A stretch of DNA of 64,000 bases, taken from positions 9,044,479 through 9,108,478 of the forward strand of contig CM034109.1 of the NCBI GenBank assembly GCA_019914945.1, in the 5' to 3' direction. The notes below the pieces were generated by a model. That model was not told the DNA's origin. It saw only the letters and a list, made by a program, of their open reading frames with translations, and searched no databases. Positions 1 through 13,107 of the stretch are shown one piece after another. The first letter of the stretch is position 1. Every line of letters begins with the position of its first letter. Source of the DNA: Typha latifolia (lineage: Eukaryota; Streptophyta; Magnoliopsida; Poales; Typhaceae). The translations under genes and the position numbers were made by a program.

Positions 1-493
1 ACCAATTTGTTTATAGTGATGGCAAACTTATTAAGGCGTTGCCAATCAAATTATATTTTTTATAACCAAGAATGAAGGCAGGAGGAGCAGATTACGCAAA
101 TAAAAAGGATCAGCAAACAGCCAAACATGTATACAGTAACAAAAGTTTCAGCCTGTACCATTCTGTCTGGGTTGAAATTAACCATGATCAAAACCCATTT
201 CCATTTTAGGTTGCATAAAACTGCAAAGATATTTGACATAAATTTTTTCTTTGTATTATCGAATAAACTTTTATCTAGCCCAAAAACTATACTGGATAGC
301 CCTATAAGAGTTGGTTTGCAATTACACACTTCCTATTAACATCATTAAAATAAGAGGTACCAACATGAGAAATTATTCCGATTAAGAGCCTAGTGATATC
401 ACTTTCATTGGCTATGATTATAAAACTTACAGCTAGAAAGCAACCTGCAACCTGCTTCAGGTCTATACAATCTGATAGTGTAACAAAACCAAC

Positions 494-3400
494 CTGTAGT
501 GAATGCCTGCAGGCCTGTGTCTCCACATCTAGTATGGATATGGTAGTGTCAGCTGCAGCCGCAAGATACCTACCCTGACGAGGTTGAAATCTGAGTTGTG
601 TTGTGCCGCCCTGGCAGCACATTGAAACGTTAACAAATGATATAACAGTCTGTATTGATTATTACAGAAAAAACAATCTAGATATTATACCAAAGTTTTT
701 AACATTTAAAGAGAGAATAATTTGTATACAAATTCACATATTACAAAGAAGAATTGTGTACCTTAAAAACTCTAGCACAGCTACCATTATTTATGCTCCA
801 GTAACGCAATTCTCCATCGCCGTCACATGAGCAAATCAGATCTTCCTTATTTGGGTGGAAGTCAAGAGACATGACAGATGCAGAATGCCCAGTAAAAGTA
901 CGGAGTGAATAGCCTGGCTGCAGATACTTTCATTTAGTCAGAAGTGCACTTAATGAAGTAATAAAGTATTACATTCCCGTCCATCAGAAAAGGAGAAAAA
1001 CATAAATTTCCAGATAAATTAGTAAAGATACTAATATCTGCAGTTTATAAATACAGATCAAGTCACAGAATTCCCTGTTTAAGATGCTTTAGTTTCAACA
1101 GTAGTTAGAAAAATAAAAAAGCAGAAACTTCCAACTAGCAAGAAAATAACAAATTCAAAACATCTTAGTCCTATGATTATGTTTTCGACTACTTTAAGCT
1201 ATACTTTTTTAACTTATTATCTAATAACATGTATAGAAATTAAGAACTAAAGGAAAACGACAAATCATTCTTATTCCTGATATTACATGGTATATGAGAT
1301 AAATTATTATATTTGAAGAGTTAACAGGGCAAAAGAATACAGGACAAATTATTTACCTCCAGAAGACGAGGTTACAACTTAGAACTTAAATTATTGCATT
1401 AAATAGTTAAATTTTGTAAATATGGCCAGCTATTACTATTTTCAAATTTATAGATAGGTCACAGCATGGTCTGTTCAGAAGCAAAAATTAACAGAGAATA
1501 AACATTTGGAAAAGAAGAGAATGCAAGAAGATATTTAACTTTAAAGATGCATGAGAAAAGAATTATGCTCACATTATCTGCATCCCAGACCCTCACAGTT
1601 TTGTCAAAAGAAGATGTAGCAAGACGAGGCATACTTGGACTAAATCGAACATCAGTAATCAGTAAGGAATGCTCTTCCAATGTAGACTTTGGCTTCAAGG
1701 AATCTGCATACCATAAAACAGCCTGCAATCCAAGATATTCAGTGTAGCACCTCTATGATTAGTTCATGGTAGTTAAGCAAACAATATCCACTCTTAACAG
1801 ATTTGAGTACAAACCTTTTTATCATGTCCTCCAGTAGCAAGCAGCTTGCCATCAGAAGAGAAATGGCAACAGACAACTTTATTTGTACTTGCTCGAGTTA
1901 CTGCTATCTCGCTAAATGTAAATCCTGAATCAGCAGTGGTAGTGTCATCAATAAGATAGTAAACAGGTAAAGGTAGGAGCCTTAAACAAATTAATAGGCA
2001 CTCATAAGATAAGACTAATTTAAACTTAGACATTGAAATTTAAATGAAAAGCACCACCTTTGCCAACATCCATGCAACGGCCTATTGTATCTCTTGGATC
2101 TGTATCATCATGAGATAAAAAAGATTCCACATTGTCATCCAAAGATCCATCTTCCACAAAGCGATCCATGTCAGCCTGAAATGCAATATCTTTACAAACC
2201 AACTGCCAAAAATGGAAATGCTAATGGGATTTGGCATATAGGCACCACCCAGATGAAAAGGATATCCAATTGGATTCCAGGACACCTACCAACTGGTTTG
2301 ATGGAGATGTTAGACTTCCAGTACCATCAGAACCGAATGTCATCAAAGGTTTACTTGAGCCACCATTATGCTGCAATTGAGGCATGGACATCACATCTCC
2401 TGGTGTGTGCGTCGAAGGCGTTGAGGGAGCAGAGCTCGGAGATGGTCCAGCAGTGTTCGCAGTTCCTGAACTATTTGCCGGCCCAGAAGATGAGACAGGC
2501 TGCTTTCTCTTGCGCCCAGTCTGGTTCTTTGAAACCTGCATAATGAAAAAAACAGAGAAAAATTATTTCTCTAAGAAAAGAGTTTTTCATTGTTTGGATC
2601 AAATTAATATACAGATTCTCAAACAAGTACGATATAATACAGCTTTCTTCATGATTTAGTTTATTAGTTACAAGTAGATTATGTAGGATTCCAGAAACAT
2701 CTTACCATTGGAAGTACAAGAAAGATTCTTTAGATCAGATTTTTTTAAAATAAGTCTTGTTCTCTTGATATCATAAGTGAACAGATAAACTCGATCCTGT
2801 ACTAACTAGCTGTCCCAAAGTTGGCCAACCAAACAGTGAGAATAATTGCCATGGTTGCTCTCATAGAGCTCCTGAAAATACTACCAACAGATTCTCATAT
2901 GAATATGAAAACAAGCAAATAGTGCAGCCATTGAAGCACCACCAGCATTTCATACAATCAGATAAGACAGTAAGATAATTGGTAATCATGTCTTAAATTC
3001 TTTTCTTAGGTACCAAAAATCAAGATATCTTAAATAATACTAAATAAGAAATGAACTATGATTATTCTCAAGCACTTGGAACGGCAGAAGCAACAACCAA
3101 GCGCTGATGGTAAGTGATGATCAGTTGTATGGAACGAGGATTATGAATTAGAAACAACCAATATTCGAATCGCAAAATTGTATAATAAATTTTACTTTCA
3201 AGATAATACTTTTAACAAGGAATTGACATAAATATAAACCTGATCAGTTCCTCTAAAAGAGTTTGACATGCTTCCATCCACTGTCACACTTCCCGTGCCG
3301 GGCTTTTCTTGCTGAAGTAGGTGATTTGAACTTTGAGATTGCTGACTTGAAATAGCATGCTGCTGAAGCTGCTGCTGTTGACTGCTGTTCTGTTGCTGTT

Positions 3401-6400
3401 GCTGTAACTGAGCAATTTTCTACTACACATAAACAACAATATAAGAAGAGAACTGTAAAAAAGCAAAAATAAAATTGTCATAAAAAAGGTATTAGTAATA
3501 TTGACATGTGCACCTTACAACTGGTAGTTCAAACCAGGCCACAAAAATACACCACAGAGATAAAGTTCAAAAAGTTAATTGCACAAAATTTGGTTGCACA
3601 TGTGCGCGATTAGTACATGTAGAGCTAGTTGCTTTAAAAAATCAAAACTTATTCCATTGGAATAAAAACTACTATAGCTTCAAGTAAAGTAACAGGAGGA
3701 ACTTTTATTTTCCATGTTAGTCTAGGATTTACAGTTCTGATATATGTTTACTCTGGTTAGTTTGTTCTTGCCTTCATTTTCCCATTAGCCTTCAGTGTAA
3801 TCTACTGCCTTCACATTTAGACAAATAGCATGCTCCAATAATTCTCACTAAGGCTTCAACAATCACATTTTAACATGTAAGAGAAAACTGGAGTGTCCTC
3901 ACATTTAACATCTAGCACAACTCCCACTAAGGAGTGATACTGACTACTGAGTTGCTCCTACAGATCAGAGAAACTATATTCTATAAGGTACCAAAATAAC
4001 ATAAACAGTAAACAATTATTATTAGAAGCAATACTTCTGAGAGTCGCACATCATATTACAAGAAGTTTCATAGAACTCAACATTTGACTTTGAGAAATTA
4101 TTGCAAACTAATAGAGGAATTAACTTGACTACTTCAGTACTAGTTATAAAATATTATCCATGATGATTGGTATATGCAAAATAAGTACATTTTAACCATA
4201 TATCTTGGAGCAATGTAAGCAAAACTAACAGCAAGCGTATTATTACAGCTTCTCTAGAGATTAATCACAATTTTCAATAGTGAAAGCATCATAAATAATT
4301 AATGAAAGAGGGAAAGTTTTCACCTTTATTAACATATCTGTATCCGTTCGAGGCATCCCAGCACTTGGCATTGGAGATCCGACATTCGGAATAACATCGC
4401 CAACAGTATTTGCCTGGCCATCCTTCCCAATAACCATGTTCCTATTGTTCATAAGCATTCTCAACCTTCGACTGTCAATATCTCCAGCTGTAGGGGATGG
4501 CAAGTTTTGCTGTGCTTGAATTAAAAGTTGTTGTTGATGTGGACTTAGATATTGAAGTTGATGAAATGGTTGAGGCGACTGCATAAATGACTTCTGTTGC
4601 TGCAGAATTCCTGAGCGAAGCTGGTCAAACCCCTATAAAGTGATGCAAAGATATGTTTATTAGGTACAAAGACAAAAAAAATAGAACACTGGAAAACACA
4701 TAATATTGAAAATTTACAGGTATCTCCTCATGATTGAATTAGGATTTACAGCACCAAAACCAAGCATAATGCATAAACTGCGTACTGCATGCATAAATAT
4801 GGCCTAGATTTGGGTTCAAAAATTATAAGCACAAGCATGCATAACACAAGGCTAATGCACTTCCTTGATGAGAAGTAATCAACACATAAAGAGCACCATA
4901 GAGACTCCAGTGCTGCCGTGACAGTAAGGTACCACTGAATCTACCATTGTCAACATATTGTCATAATTGACTAGCAGATTGATATCCAGAAGGAACTCAA
5001 ATGAAAGGAAGGTTATAACAGCCAACACAGTGCAGTAAGAGACCAGCTGGAAAATGAAATCTGCCAAATTCTACAGAACTATGAAAGGAAGCAAGTGTGC
5101 TATCACATGGCTAAAATCAAGGCTATAGTCTATAAGTACCAAGGAAAGGACATGCATTGTGCAGACAAACCATAAGGTGGACACAGAATACCACGTCAAG
5201 GACTAATCACTCCACTTAGAAAGCAAATTTTTTATAAGTAATCACAAGACAAGTAAAGTTTTAGTGATGCAGATTTCAGTACTCCACATTTTCCATTAAG
5301 TTATGGAATTAACTTAGGTTAAAAGAGACTTAGCGTAACTGATACTTAACAGGAATGTAACATATGAAAAGCAGAACAACAAGAACTACATAGTGATTAT
5401 TTTTGTCAACTCTAATTTGTAAGATGAAGAAATATGATTAGTCTAAAGGTTCCATCACAGCAGTATGTCAAATGCATACAGAACATGGAGGTACCTTACG
5501 TAAAAGAAACTCACTGTCTAACAAAAAGAATGAAGATATTAAAACAATAGAGGGAGTGCAAACAGAAAAAAAAAATCATTAAAACCAAATAATGACCAGA
5601 ATTATACTAATCAAACTATAAGTTACCGTGAGAGGCCATCCTTTCAAAGTAAGATTGTTTCCAGCCTGATTTGATCCTGCACGATGCACAGATTTTCAGC
5701 TAATATTTATGAGCTAGAGTAAATATTTCGATACCATTGCAAAATATGATAGTATGAACTGCTAAGAACAAAGGGTCCCATGCTAACCACTAAATTATAT
5801 ACTAAAATTCAGCGAAAGTAACAGACCTTCTGCACTTATATATCAATGTCCAACCTGGACCACTAGGACATGAATAGCCTATAAACTCCAATTTACATAA
5901 AATAAGGAGCAAATAAGAAAAATATATATGACCTTATATTGGTAAGCAAAATTACTGAACAAATGGGTTAAGATATCTAGTTCCCAAGTGATAAATATGT
6001 CAGTGCCAAAAACAAATACAGTAAACAAATGCAGCATTAAAGAGAAAAGGTTGTAAGAATAATGAATTCTAGAGGATAAAGTTGAACGAGTTCTACCTGG
6101 GACACCTATCAATGATCCATCAGGACCTGTAGCTCTAGGGTTCAAAACTGGATTTATCTCAGTCTTGATATTCTTCAAATAATATCAATCACATCAGCAA
6201 CTTGCAAGATCAAAAATAAAGAGAGAAAACATACTGCATTAGTAGAATCTAACCTGTGCTGGACCAGGAAGTGGCTGATTCCTGGCCTGACCCTGTTGCA
6301 GAGTCCCCGATAAACCACCACTTGCACCATGCAAAACTTGCCTAAAAAAAGCATATGTCACCACTTTGACACAAATAAATAAGCATATACATGCACTCTA

Positions 6401-7155
6401 GACAAGTGCATACAGCCTGACATCCACATGACACTAGCAGACATGCACTTGCAGGAACAGTTGAATACATGCACTTGCCCAAATAAATTCCCAACCACAA
6501 ATGTGATGACATGCACAAACATATACCGCAGACAGCAGTCGGAGCACATGTTCAACTTGGAATAACACACAAAACCAGAAAAAAAAAAACCAAGCAGAAA
6601 AATTAACTGCAGATAATCTACACACAGATGACAAGTATAATTGCATTAAAATAGCAGGCCAGGCTGCTTCCTTTGGGTGCACTCTTCTAATCGTAGATGA
6701 CAAATATAATTCCACTAAACACAATTCTTTCATGACTTTCAAAATAAATATTTTATGTGGCTTTAGGACCCTACCCTGAAGGCTGTCCAGTCGCAGTTGA
6801 CTTTAACAATGAAGCATGGTTTGGATCCATCAACTGTCCCACATTTTCGCCATATCTTTGCTGCAACTGAAGTTTTCAAATGGCAGAAATACTATGGTAA
6901 AGGAATAATTTTATAGAAATGATGACATTTTCAGCACGGTATGTTTAAGTCTACAGGAGTACCTTCATGGATGCTTCATCCAAAGAATCCCTTTCAAGAG
7001 GCAACTTTAACCTCTCCTCATACATCTTCGTTGCCAAGGCATTAGCAGTACCAGTACCAGGACTCTGTCGCAATAAAGAATCATTACCAACAAGGCCAGT
7101 TGCAGTACCATTTAAAAGATGAGCGCCATCTCTGCGCTGCTGCTGTTGCTGCTGT

Positions 7156-7188
<33 letters not shown>

Positions 7189-8708
7189 TGCTGCTGCTGC
7201 TGCTGTGCATGCCTTTGTAATAACATTTGTTGCATGTGCATTTGTTGTTGTTGTTGTTGTTGCTGCTGCTGCTGTTGCTGTTGAGGCTGCTGCTGTTGCT
7301 GCTGTTGTTGATGCTCCCTTGCTTTTATGAGTTGAGTCTAGGACCCAAGAACCAGTATATCAGTTATTAGATACTCTATCCAAACCACTTGTACCTTTAC
7401 ACAATGTTTCAGTTAACTAACAATAGTACCAGTTAGCATGGAAAAGCATATGACACTAGGTTCAAAAGAAATGACACATCAATATAGAAACTTGCCTCTA
7501 TGTACGAAGCTGCAACATCAGAGTGCTTCTCATTTGTTCTTGCTATAAAAATATCCCAAAAGACAGACCACCATTCAAAGAGAAATCCACCAGGAGCATC
7601 AATCGCTGAAACATAAATCATTTCAGCAAGTGAACTGATAGTCATAGACACTTTGGATTGGTAATAGTATACAGGGAGATTTATCAAAATTTCTTCTAAA
7701 CCTACCAACTGGATCAGAGGAGACCTTCCCTTCAGCTTGAAAGGCCTTTGCAGTTGCCTGCAGATTTCTCTTTACTAAATAGTCGTAGATGTACACATCC
7801 AACCTGCTTTCCACGTATTGCAGAAGTTCAAAGATTAATCTCAGCAAAGAGAAAATTATTAATAAAAGCTCAGAGACGAGTACAACTGAAAATGACTTAA
7901 ATAGTACTATTCAAATAAAGTAGGTAAAAAAGAAGCTATCAACCATGTAAAAGATCGCAGGACTCACCAAATTAGAATTTATTACCATCAAACTATAATT
8001 TGAGTCAAAATGGAAGACAAATTCTTAACTTGCATTATAATATAATGGTGGCAAAGAGAACAACAGAGACTTTGCAAAATCCAAAACATCAAAGTGAAAC
8101 AAAAATCGTCACCGAGAACCAAAGATAAAAACCCCAAATTCCGGACTTGGATTTTACATTGAATAAAAGAAACATCCCTACCGATTCCTCATCTTTTTTT
8201 TTCGGGGGGGAGGGGTCTCAGAAACACAAGTTTCAGAGCTAGAAGATGTCGGTATCAATCTTTGCTAGAAGTTTCTAATCCTTCATACAAACTACATTGA
8301 TTAACTTTCGGCGAAAATATGACTTTCTTACCCACCAAACAAGTGTCAAGTTCGCTTATCCAGCTTGCCGACCTCAAAATGACACAAAATAAAGGAGTGG
8401 AATACCGGAGCTTCCGAACCCTAATTTCATGATCGCAAAGACAAACTAAGAACAGCCAAAATTAGCAGAAACATCGCATTTTTTTACGTAGAAATCTCCA
8501 ACATAAACCCTAAGGAAGAAACAACAACACGATCACCGGTCACCTGTCTTCCACAGCCCAAAAGATCAAACAAAAATACCACAAAAAAAAGGAAAGTACC
8601 AAAAAGAGGAACCTCATCAAGATCAAATATTTAAACAAAGCAACAGGTAACCGAAGCTAAGAGGGAAACAACTAACATCTTATCCGCCTCCCAGTTAGTC
8701 TGCGACAT
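494..8708 (-). CDS. LUG: Transcriptional corepressor LEUNIG (3' end beyond window)
   Basis: Groucho/Tup1-type corepressor that binds SEUSS-like partners and represses floral and developmental genes in the nucleus. Sixteen coding exons can be read: 8677-8708, 7706-7803, 7496-7605, 6963-7337, 6775-6866, 6254-6341, 6097-6172, 5627-5676, 4324-4632, 3240-3419, 2290-2535, 2058-2175, 1815-1924, 1573-1722, 762-917, 494-610. They join in frame to 769 residues. The N-terminus begins [12 protein letters not shown], followed by a LisH/LUFS region (about 8-80) including the invariant [13 protein letters not shown] block. Glutamine-rich tracts follow (about 87-150 and again in exon 10), then a Ser/Thr/Pro-rich linker with a basic GRKRKQP signal, then four WD40 repeats from about residue 592. 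The remaining WD repeats are missing, so the gene runs off the left edge. LisH wording ([16 protein letters not shown]) fits LUG better than LUH. Intron 3 has a GC donor. Confidence 0.95.
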
Positions 8709-9003
8709 GATTCCTTCCACCACCTTTCCTTCCCTGCTTCTCTCTCTCCTCCTCTTTCCTCCACCTAGAATCCGACGCCAAGACGAAGACCCACCAACTC
8801 TTTTCGCGTTTCTCCTCCTCGCGACCTCGAGACCATAAATAACAGCGCGAATCTTGTAGCTTTCTCCCCCCCCCCCCCCTCCGATTCTCCAAAACCTTGC
8901 CCCAAACCCTAGAAATGAATGGGAAAGAGGTAAAGAGGAGGGGGAAGAAGAACTAAAGAGAGATGGGAGAAGATAAAGAAGCGGGACATCGAATCCCCCA
9001 GTT

Positions 9004-9011
9004 AATTTATA
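9004..9011 (-). promoter_or_regulatory. Probable TATA box of the LEUNIG gene
   Basis: TATAAATT on the minus strand lies about 300 bases upstream of the LEUNIG start codon, in a short AT island flanked by GC-rich leader. Transcription would start near 8975, giving a leader of about 270 nt. That leader is purine-rich on the transcribed strand and carries a 14-base C run (8866-8879 on the plus strand). No competing start codon with a long frame was seen. Confidence 0.4.
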
Positions 9012-12000
9012 GCTAAAATAATTGACGATTGATAATTTATCTATCTCCACTTCGACCCCTCTCACCTTTAACTCCGTTGCAACTCTACAAAATCGTAAAA
9101 TACTAGCAAAACTGAGTGCTTATACAACTCCCCTGTCCCCATAGAGTTCTCTATGCGACCGGAATGATCTGGCGCAACTCCACCGTCTGATGACGGCGTG
9201 ACGCTCGAGAAAGCGAATGCCAGCCTGTCAGCGCTTAGGGCGCATATAGAGTCTCCGGTGCGGACGCGTGCTTGGAAGGGACTCGATGCATGCGACGACG
9301 ATACACCGAGGAAATGTGTGCGCTATCGCGTGCTGTTCCCGGTTCCCGGTTTCCGGTTTCCGGTATCTGGTTTCCACTACCTGAAGTAACCGACGTCAGA
9401 GATGAATACTTCTACGGCGGTAGCATTCTATTTGACGGTCAATGGTGGGTCTCACTTAAATTGACCACACAAAATTATGGCTCGTAAGCGGCTTTAGTAT
9501 TTTGACGAACGCATTATATCAGAGTCCCAGATCGATCGAGGTCGCTGGATCGGACGGCCTGGATTTGTTGGCGTTTGAATATTAGGCCAATTTTTGGCCG
9601 TCTTTTTTGGAGATATTAATTTCGTATGGAATAAATTCGGCGAGCATGAGAGCTTTCTCGGTATCCATCCTGCTACGAGGAGGCATCATAATTAGCTTAT
9701 CGTACATCAGAAGCATGCACTTGCTTTCCTTCGTAATATCTAATGTTGCCCTTCACTTATAAACACCTAATTGTACGATTACAGAGCCATTAGCAGCAAT
9801 TAACTAATGTAATGCACTCAGAATGTCTCAGTTGGCAAAAACATTCAGTAGATATGTTCTCACTTTCTGATGACTGTATGTTGGCTCTTCTTCGATCATC
9901 CATTTCCAAGCCATGTTGTCGAGTTCTAAAAAGATCGTGAGTTCCATTAGACGAGAGAGAAGAAGACTGTGATCCACTGGAGCTGTGTCTTTATCAAAGA
10001 AGTCAAAGTGGTGATTGGTGCAGAATACATCGGTTGGGAGATGGGTTTAGTCTTACAGAGACTTTGATCAGAGGTGATCTAAAAAAGATCTCTAAAGACA
10101 GTTGATCTTTCGGCATCTCTATAACACTTGAACTGAATTAGGATTAATCTTTGAGCATCTTTCTTACTCTAAGAAGGTGTTTAATTGTTAGGAAGTGACA
10201 TAAAAACACTCAATTAATTTGTAGAACATCTTTAGTTGTAAAAAATATATTAATAAGTGACTTTATTGTGCATAACAAATAAATTTGTTTTCTCTTTTTA
10301 ACCTGCTTATATATATAAAGATGATCGCAAGACACATTTAATATCTAGATAATAGAGTTTAGTAAAGTGATTATATTTTATTTTAACCAAAGAAGTAATA
10401 GGTAAAAGATGAATTTAATTTTAGTAAACAAGGAAATCATTTATTTAGTTTACTTTTTGCAACTAAATATGTAAGAAGTTTTAAAAGGCGATATTTTTTC
10501 TTAATATTTAGCAACCAAATACTCCTAAACTAAAATTCTAAAAATTTTGAGCCGGCTAGTAAAATAAGTTTCTTATTAATATAATAATTAAAATAGTTCT
10601 AATGAAATCAAACTCTCATCATTTACAAACTAGTTTGAGTTTGATCGAGCTTTCACAGGTTGAGCTCAAACCTACTTATAAGCTAATGAGTTTTAAAATT
10701 TTGATCTAAACTAAATAGTTTACTAAAGATTAACTCTAATAACTATGTGAATTTGAACTAATAATAATCTGTCAGAAGCTATTAGATCTCGGCCACACTA
10801 AGCTAAAATAGTCAGCCAATTAGATTTTTATTTATATTTTTATCATTCAAGTGCTCTCGAAAGTGACGTATAAATTAGATAAAAGGCCAGCATTAGATAC
10901 ATAAAAATGTTACCAAACTTTAGGCAAACAATTTAAGCCATCTACTCTAATAAGATTACAGTTTGTGTATGGCCGAGGTATTGCTTCAATCTAAATACTA
11001 TAAAGATTACCTGTCAACTAAAGTTAGTTGGTCAGCAGGCTTTTACTTTGAAAAGCCCCCGTCACCTGTACACTCCAGCCAGCAATATGGTGCAAAGTAG
11101 GTGCAGTCATTAGAAATTCCTACAATCGAGCTTGCAGATGATCACGGGAGGATCTATATTTTATTCATTCTGACAAATGTGCCCCAGCACTGTTTCAGAG
11201 CAGGCAATGCAGTTTTACATAAAATAAGGACAATATTCTGCAGAGAGCCCAAAACTCGTACAATTACTATAACACACTTATCATTTAAAAAAAAAAATAT
11301 ATAATAGGGCTAAATTCGTCATTTAATAATATAAGCGTGTCAGAATTCGTGCAGTTATTTGTCACGTCAACTGGAAGAGTTTCCAGACAACTTGATGTAC
11401 CGAAAATGGCCACACGAAAATGGCACGCGAGAGATTAGATATATAAAAGAATTAGGGTCAATTCGGTCATTCTTCGGGGTCACTACGATCAGCTCGAAGA
11501 GACGTCCCTTGTCGTCCGATCTATCAACATCCGCAATGATTGGTGGAAGATCAAGAGAAGCGGGTCCGTAGATCGGACGGACCAGATCGGCCGATTGGTT
11601 CTTTTTAAAGTTAGCATGCGTGCGCCCGCACGGGGGGAGTTTTATGCGAGAGCGAAGGGGACCAGTACGATGGGAGGGATCACGGGGGATGGTCGATAGA
11701 TGGTGGTGATCGAGGATGGGGTCAAAGTGATATCGACGTCACGAGTTTTTGAGGCGCTCCGATGTTTTCTTCGATTTCTCGTCGGGCAATATATAATCGT
11801 ACGCCGTGTCTGCGGCGGAGAGACCAAAATGACCAAACAGTGCCTATATACTACGTGAAGCCTGGCATTATCTGAGTACGGTAAAATAAGGGTATTTTGG
11901 TCAATAGCGTTAGCTTCCATTAGAAATACAAGCATACATTTCCCTAGAAAGGGGAAAAAGACAGAGGGGCATATACATCATAGATATAGACAACTTTTCC

Positions 12001-13107
12001 ACCTCAAATGGCAGATTTTACTATTTACTATCCAAAATGGTCGATTTGAAGAAACTTGTTGATGCATAAAAAACATCATTATTTAGTGCAAAAAATTTTA
12101 ATCTATAATTTTTTGTACCTTGAAACAGGAGTTTTTGACCAAAATAGCTCTATTATATATATATTTTTTATCTCTTAAACTTATTTACCAAATAATGTCT
12201 AATTTCACTGTAGCCATAATAAAAATACTAAAATGATCAACGTTTTTAAAACGCTAAATCGATCAGCGTTTTTAAAAATACTAATCAGTTCAGTATTTTT
12301 ATCGCAAACAACTCTTTTCCTAAATTACTAAAAGACTAAGTTAAAAGAATATATATATATATATATATATAAAAACGTTGAATATATCAGTATTTTAGGA
12401 TCAGACAAAAACTCTGATTAGTTCAGCATGAAAGAGGGCTAGTTTGGTTAAAAACTCCTGACACAGAGATAGTCGGTTCCCCTTCGATATTTAGCTTAAT
12501 ATCTAGTGAAATTTCATTAAAGCCTTATATATATTCCTACAATTTACATTCACTGTATTTAATTCTTGAAAGAAGTAGCGTAATATATTTATTGGTGAGT
12601 TTACGATACAGTAGGTAGTTAGAAAAATTATCAGAATCGCATCAGCAAACATACATTAAGAACACATCACCCATAAAAGAGGCACACTATCTTCATAAAC
12701 GAAGCCGAGCTAGCACAAATAGCACTCGTTTGCGAGTAATATATATGGTTCATGCTTGCTAATGTGATAGTAGAAGGGAATAATCATGCAAATCATCCTA
12801 ATGGAAATTTGGGCGATGGTTAATAATTCAAGATGCAACTTCCCAAAAGTTAAGGCTGTTTTTTAGCTTCTGAAAATGTGAACTAGAGTACATAACATAG
12901 CTCTGTGATCCTCCTTCAAGGGAAAACATAACCTTATTCTGGAATAAGAAATAAATACAAGATTAAAATTAAAAAAAACTCAACAGTTCACTGGGGACTA
13001 TATAAAATTCAGAGGAGATTTAAAAATGCTTTCTACTGACTAAAAGACTCTCAATAAATGGCTATAGTCTTTTCGAAGTAGAGTGGAGAAGTTTCAACTT
13101 GGTTGTT
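9012..13107. other. Intergenic region, no gene seen
   Basis: Spacer between the divergent end of LEUNIG and the 3' end of the BASS gene. It holds a small GGTTTCC-type tandem stretch near 9337-9376, AT-rich degenerate sequence, an inverted-repeat element at 12126-12460 and an (AT)11 tract at 12349-12370. Open frames here (for example 97 codons at 11642-11935) have no recognisable domain. Confidence 0.6.
12126..12460. repeat. Inverted-repeat element, possible MITE
   Basis: Arms of about 25 bases at 12126-12150 and 12436-12460 are near-perfect inverted copies (outer ends CAGGAGTTTTTGACC and its complement). The 335-bp unit is AT-rich and has internal imperfect repeats of a gatcagtatttt-like word. 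No clear target-site duplication flanks it, so the class is unknown. Confidence 0.4.

Noticed and set aside
7140..7320. Plus-strand Ala/Val-rich frame over the glutamine tract
   Set aside because: It is the reverse-strand reading of the CAG/CAA repeat of LEUNIG exon 4.
11642..11935. 97-codon minus-strand frame
   Set aside because: No recognisable domain, no codon bias like neighbouring genes, no splice or promoter context.
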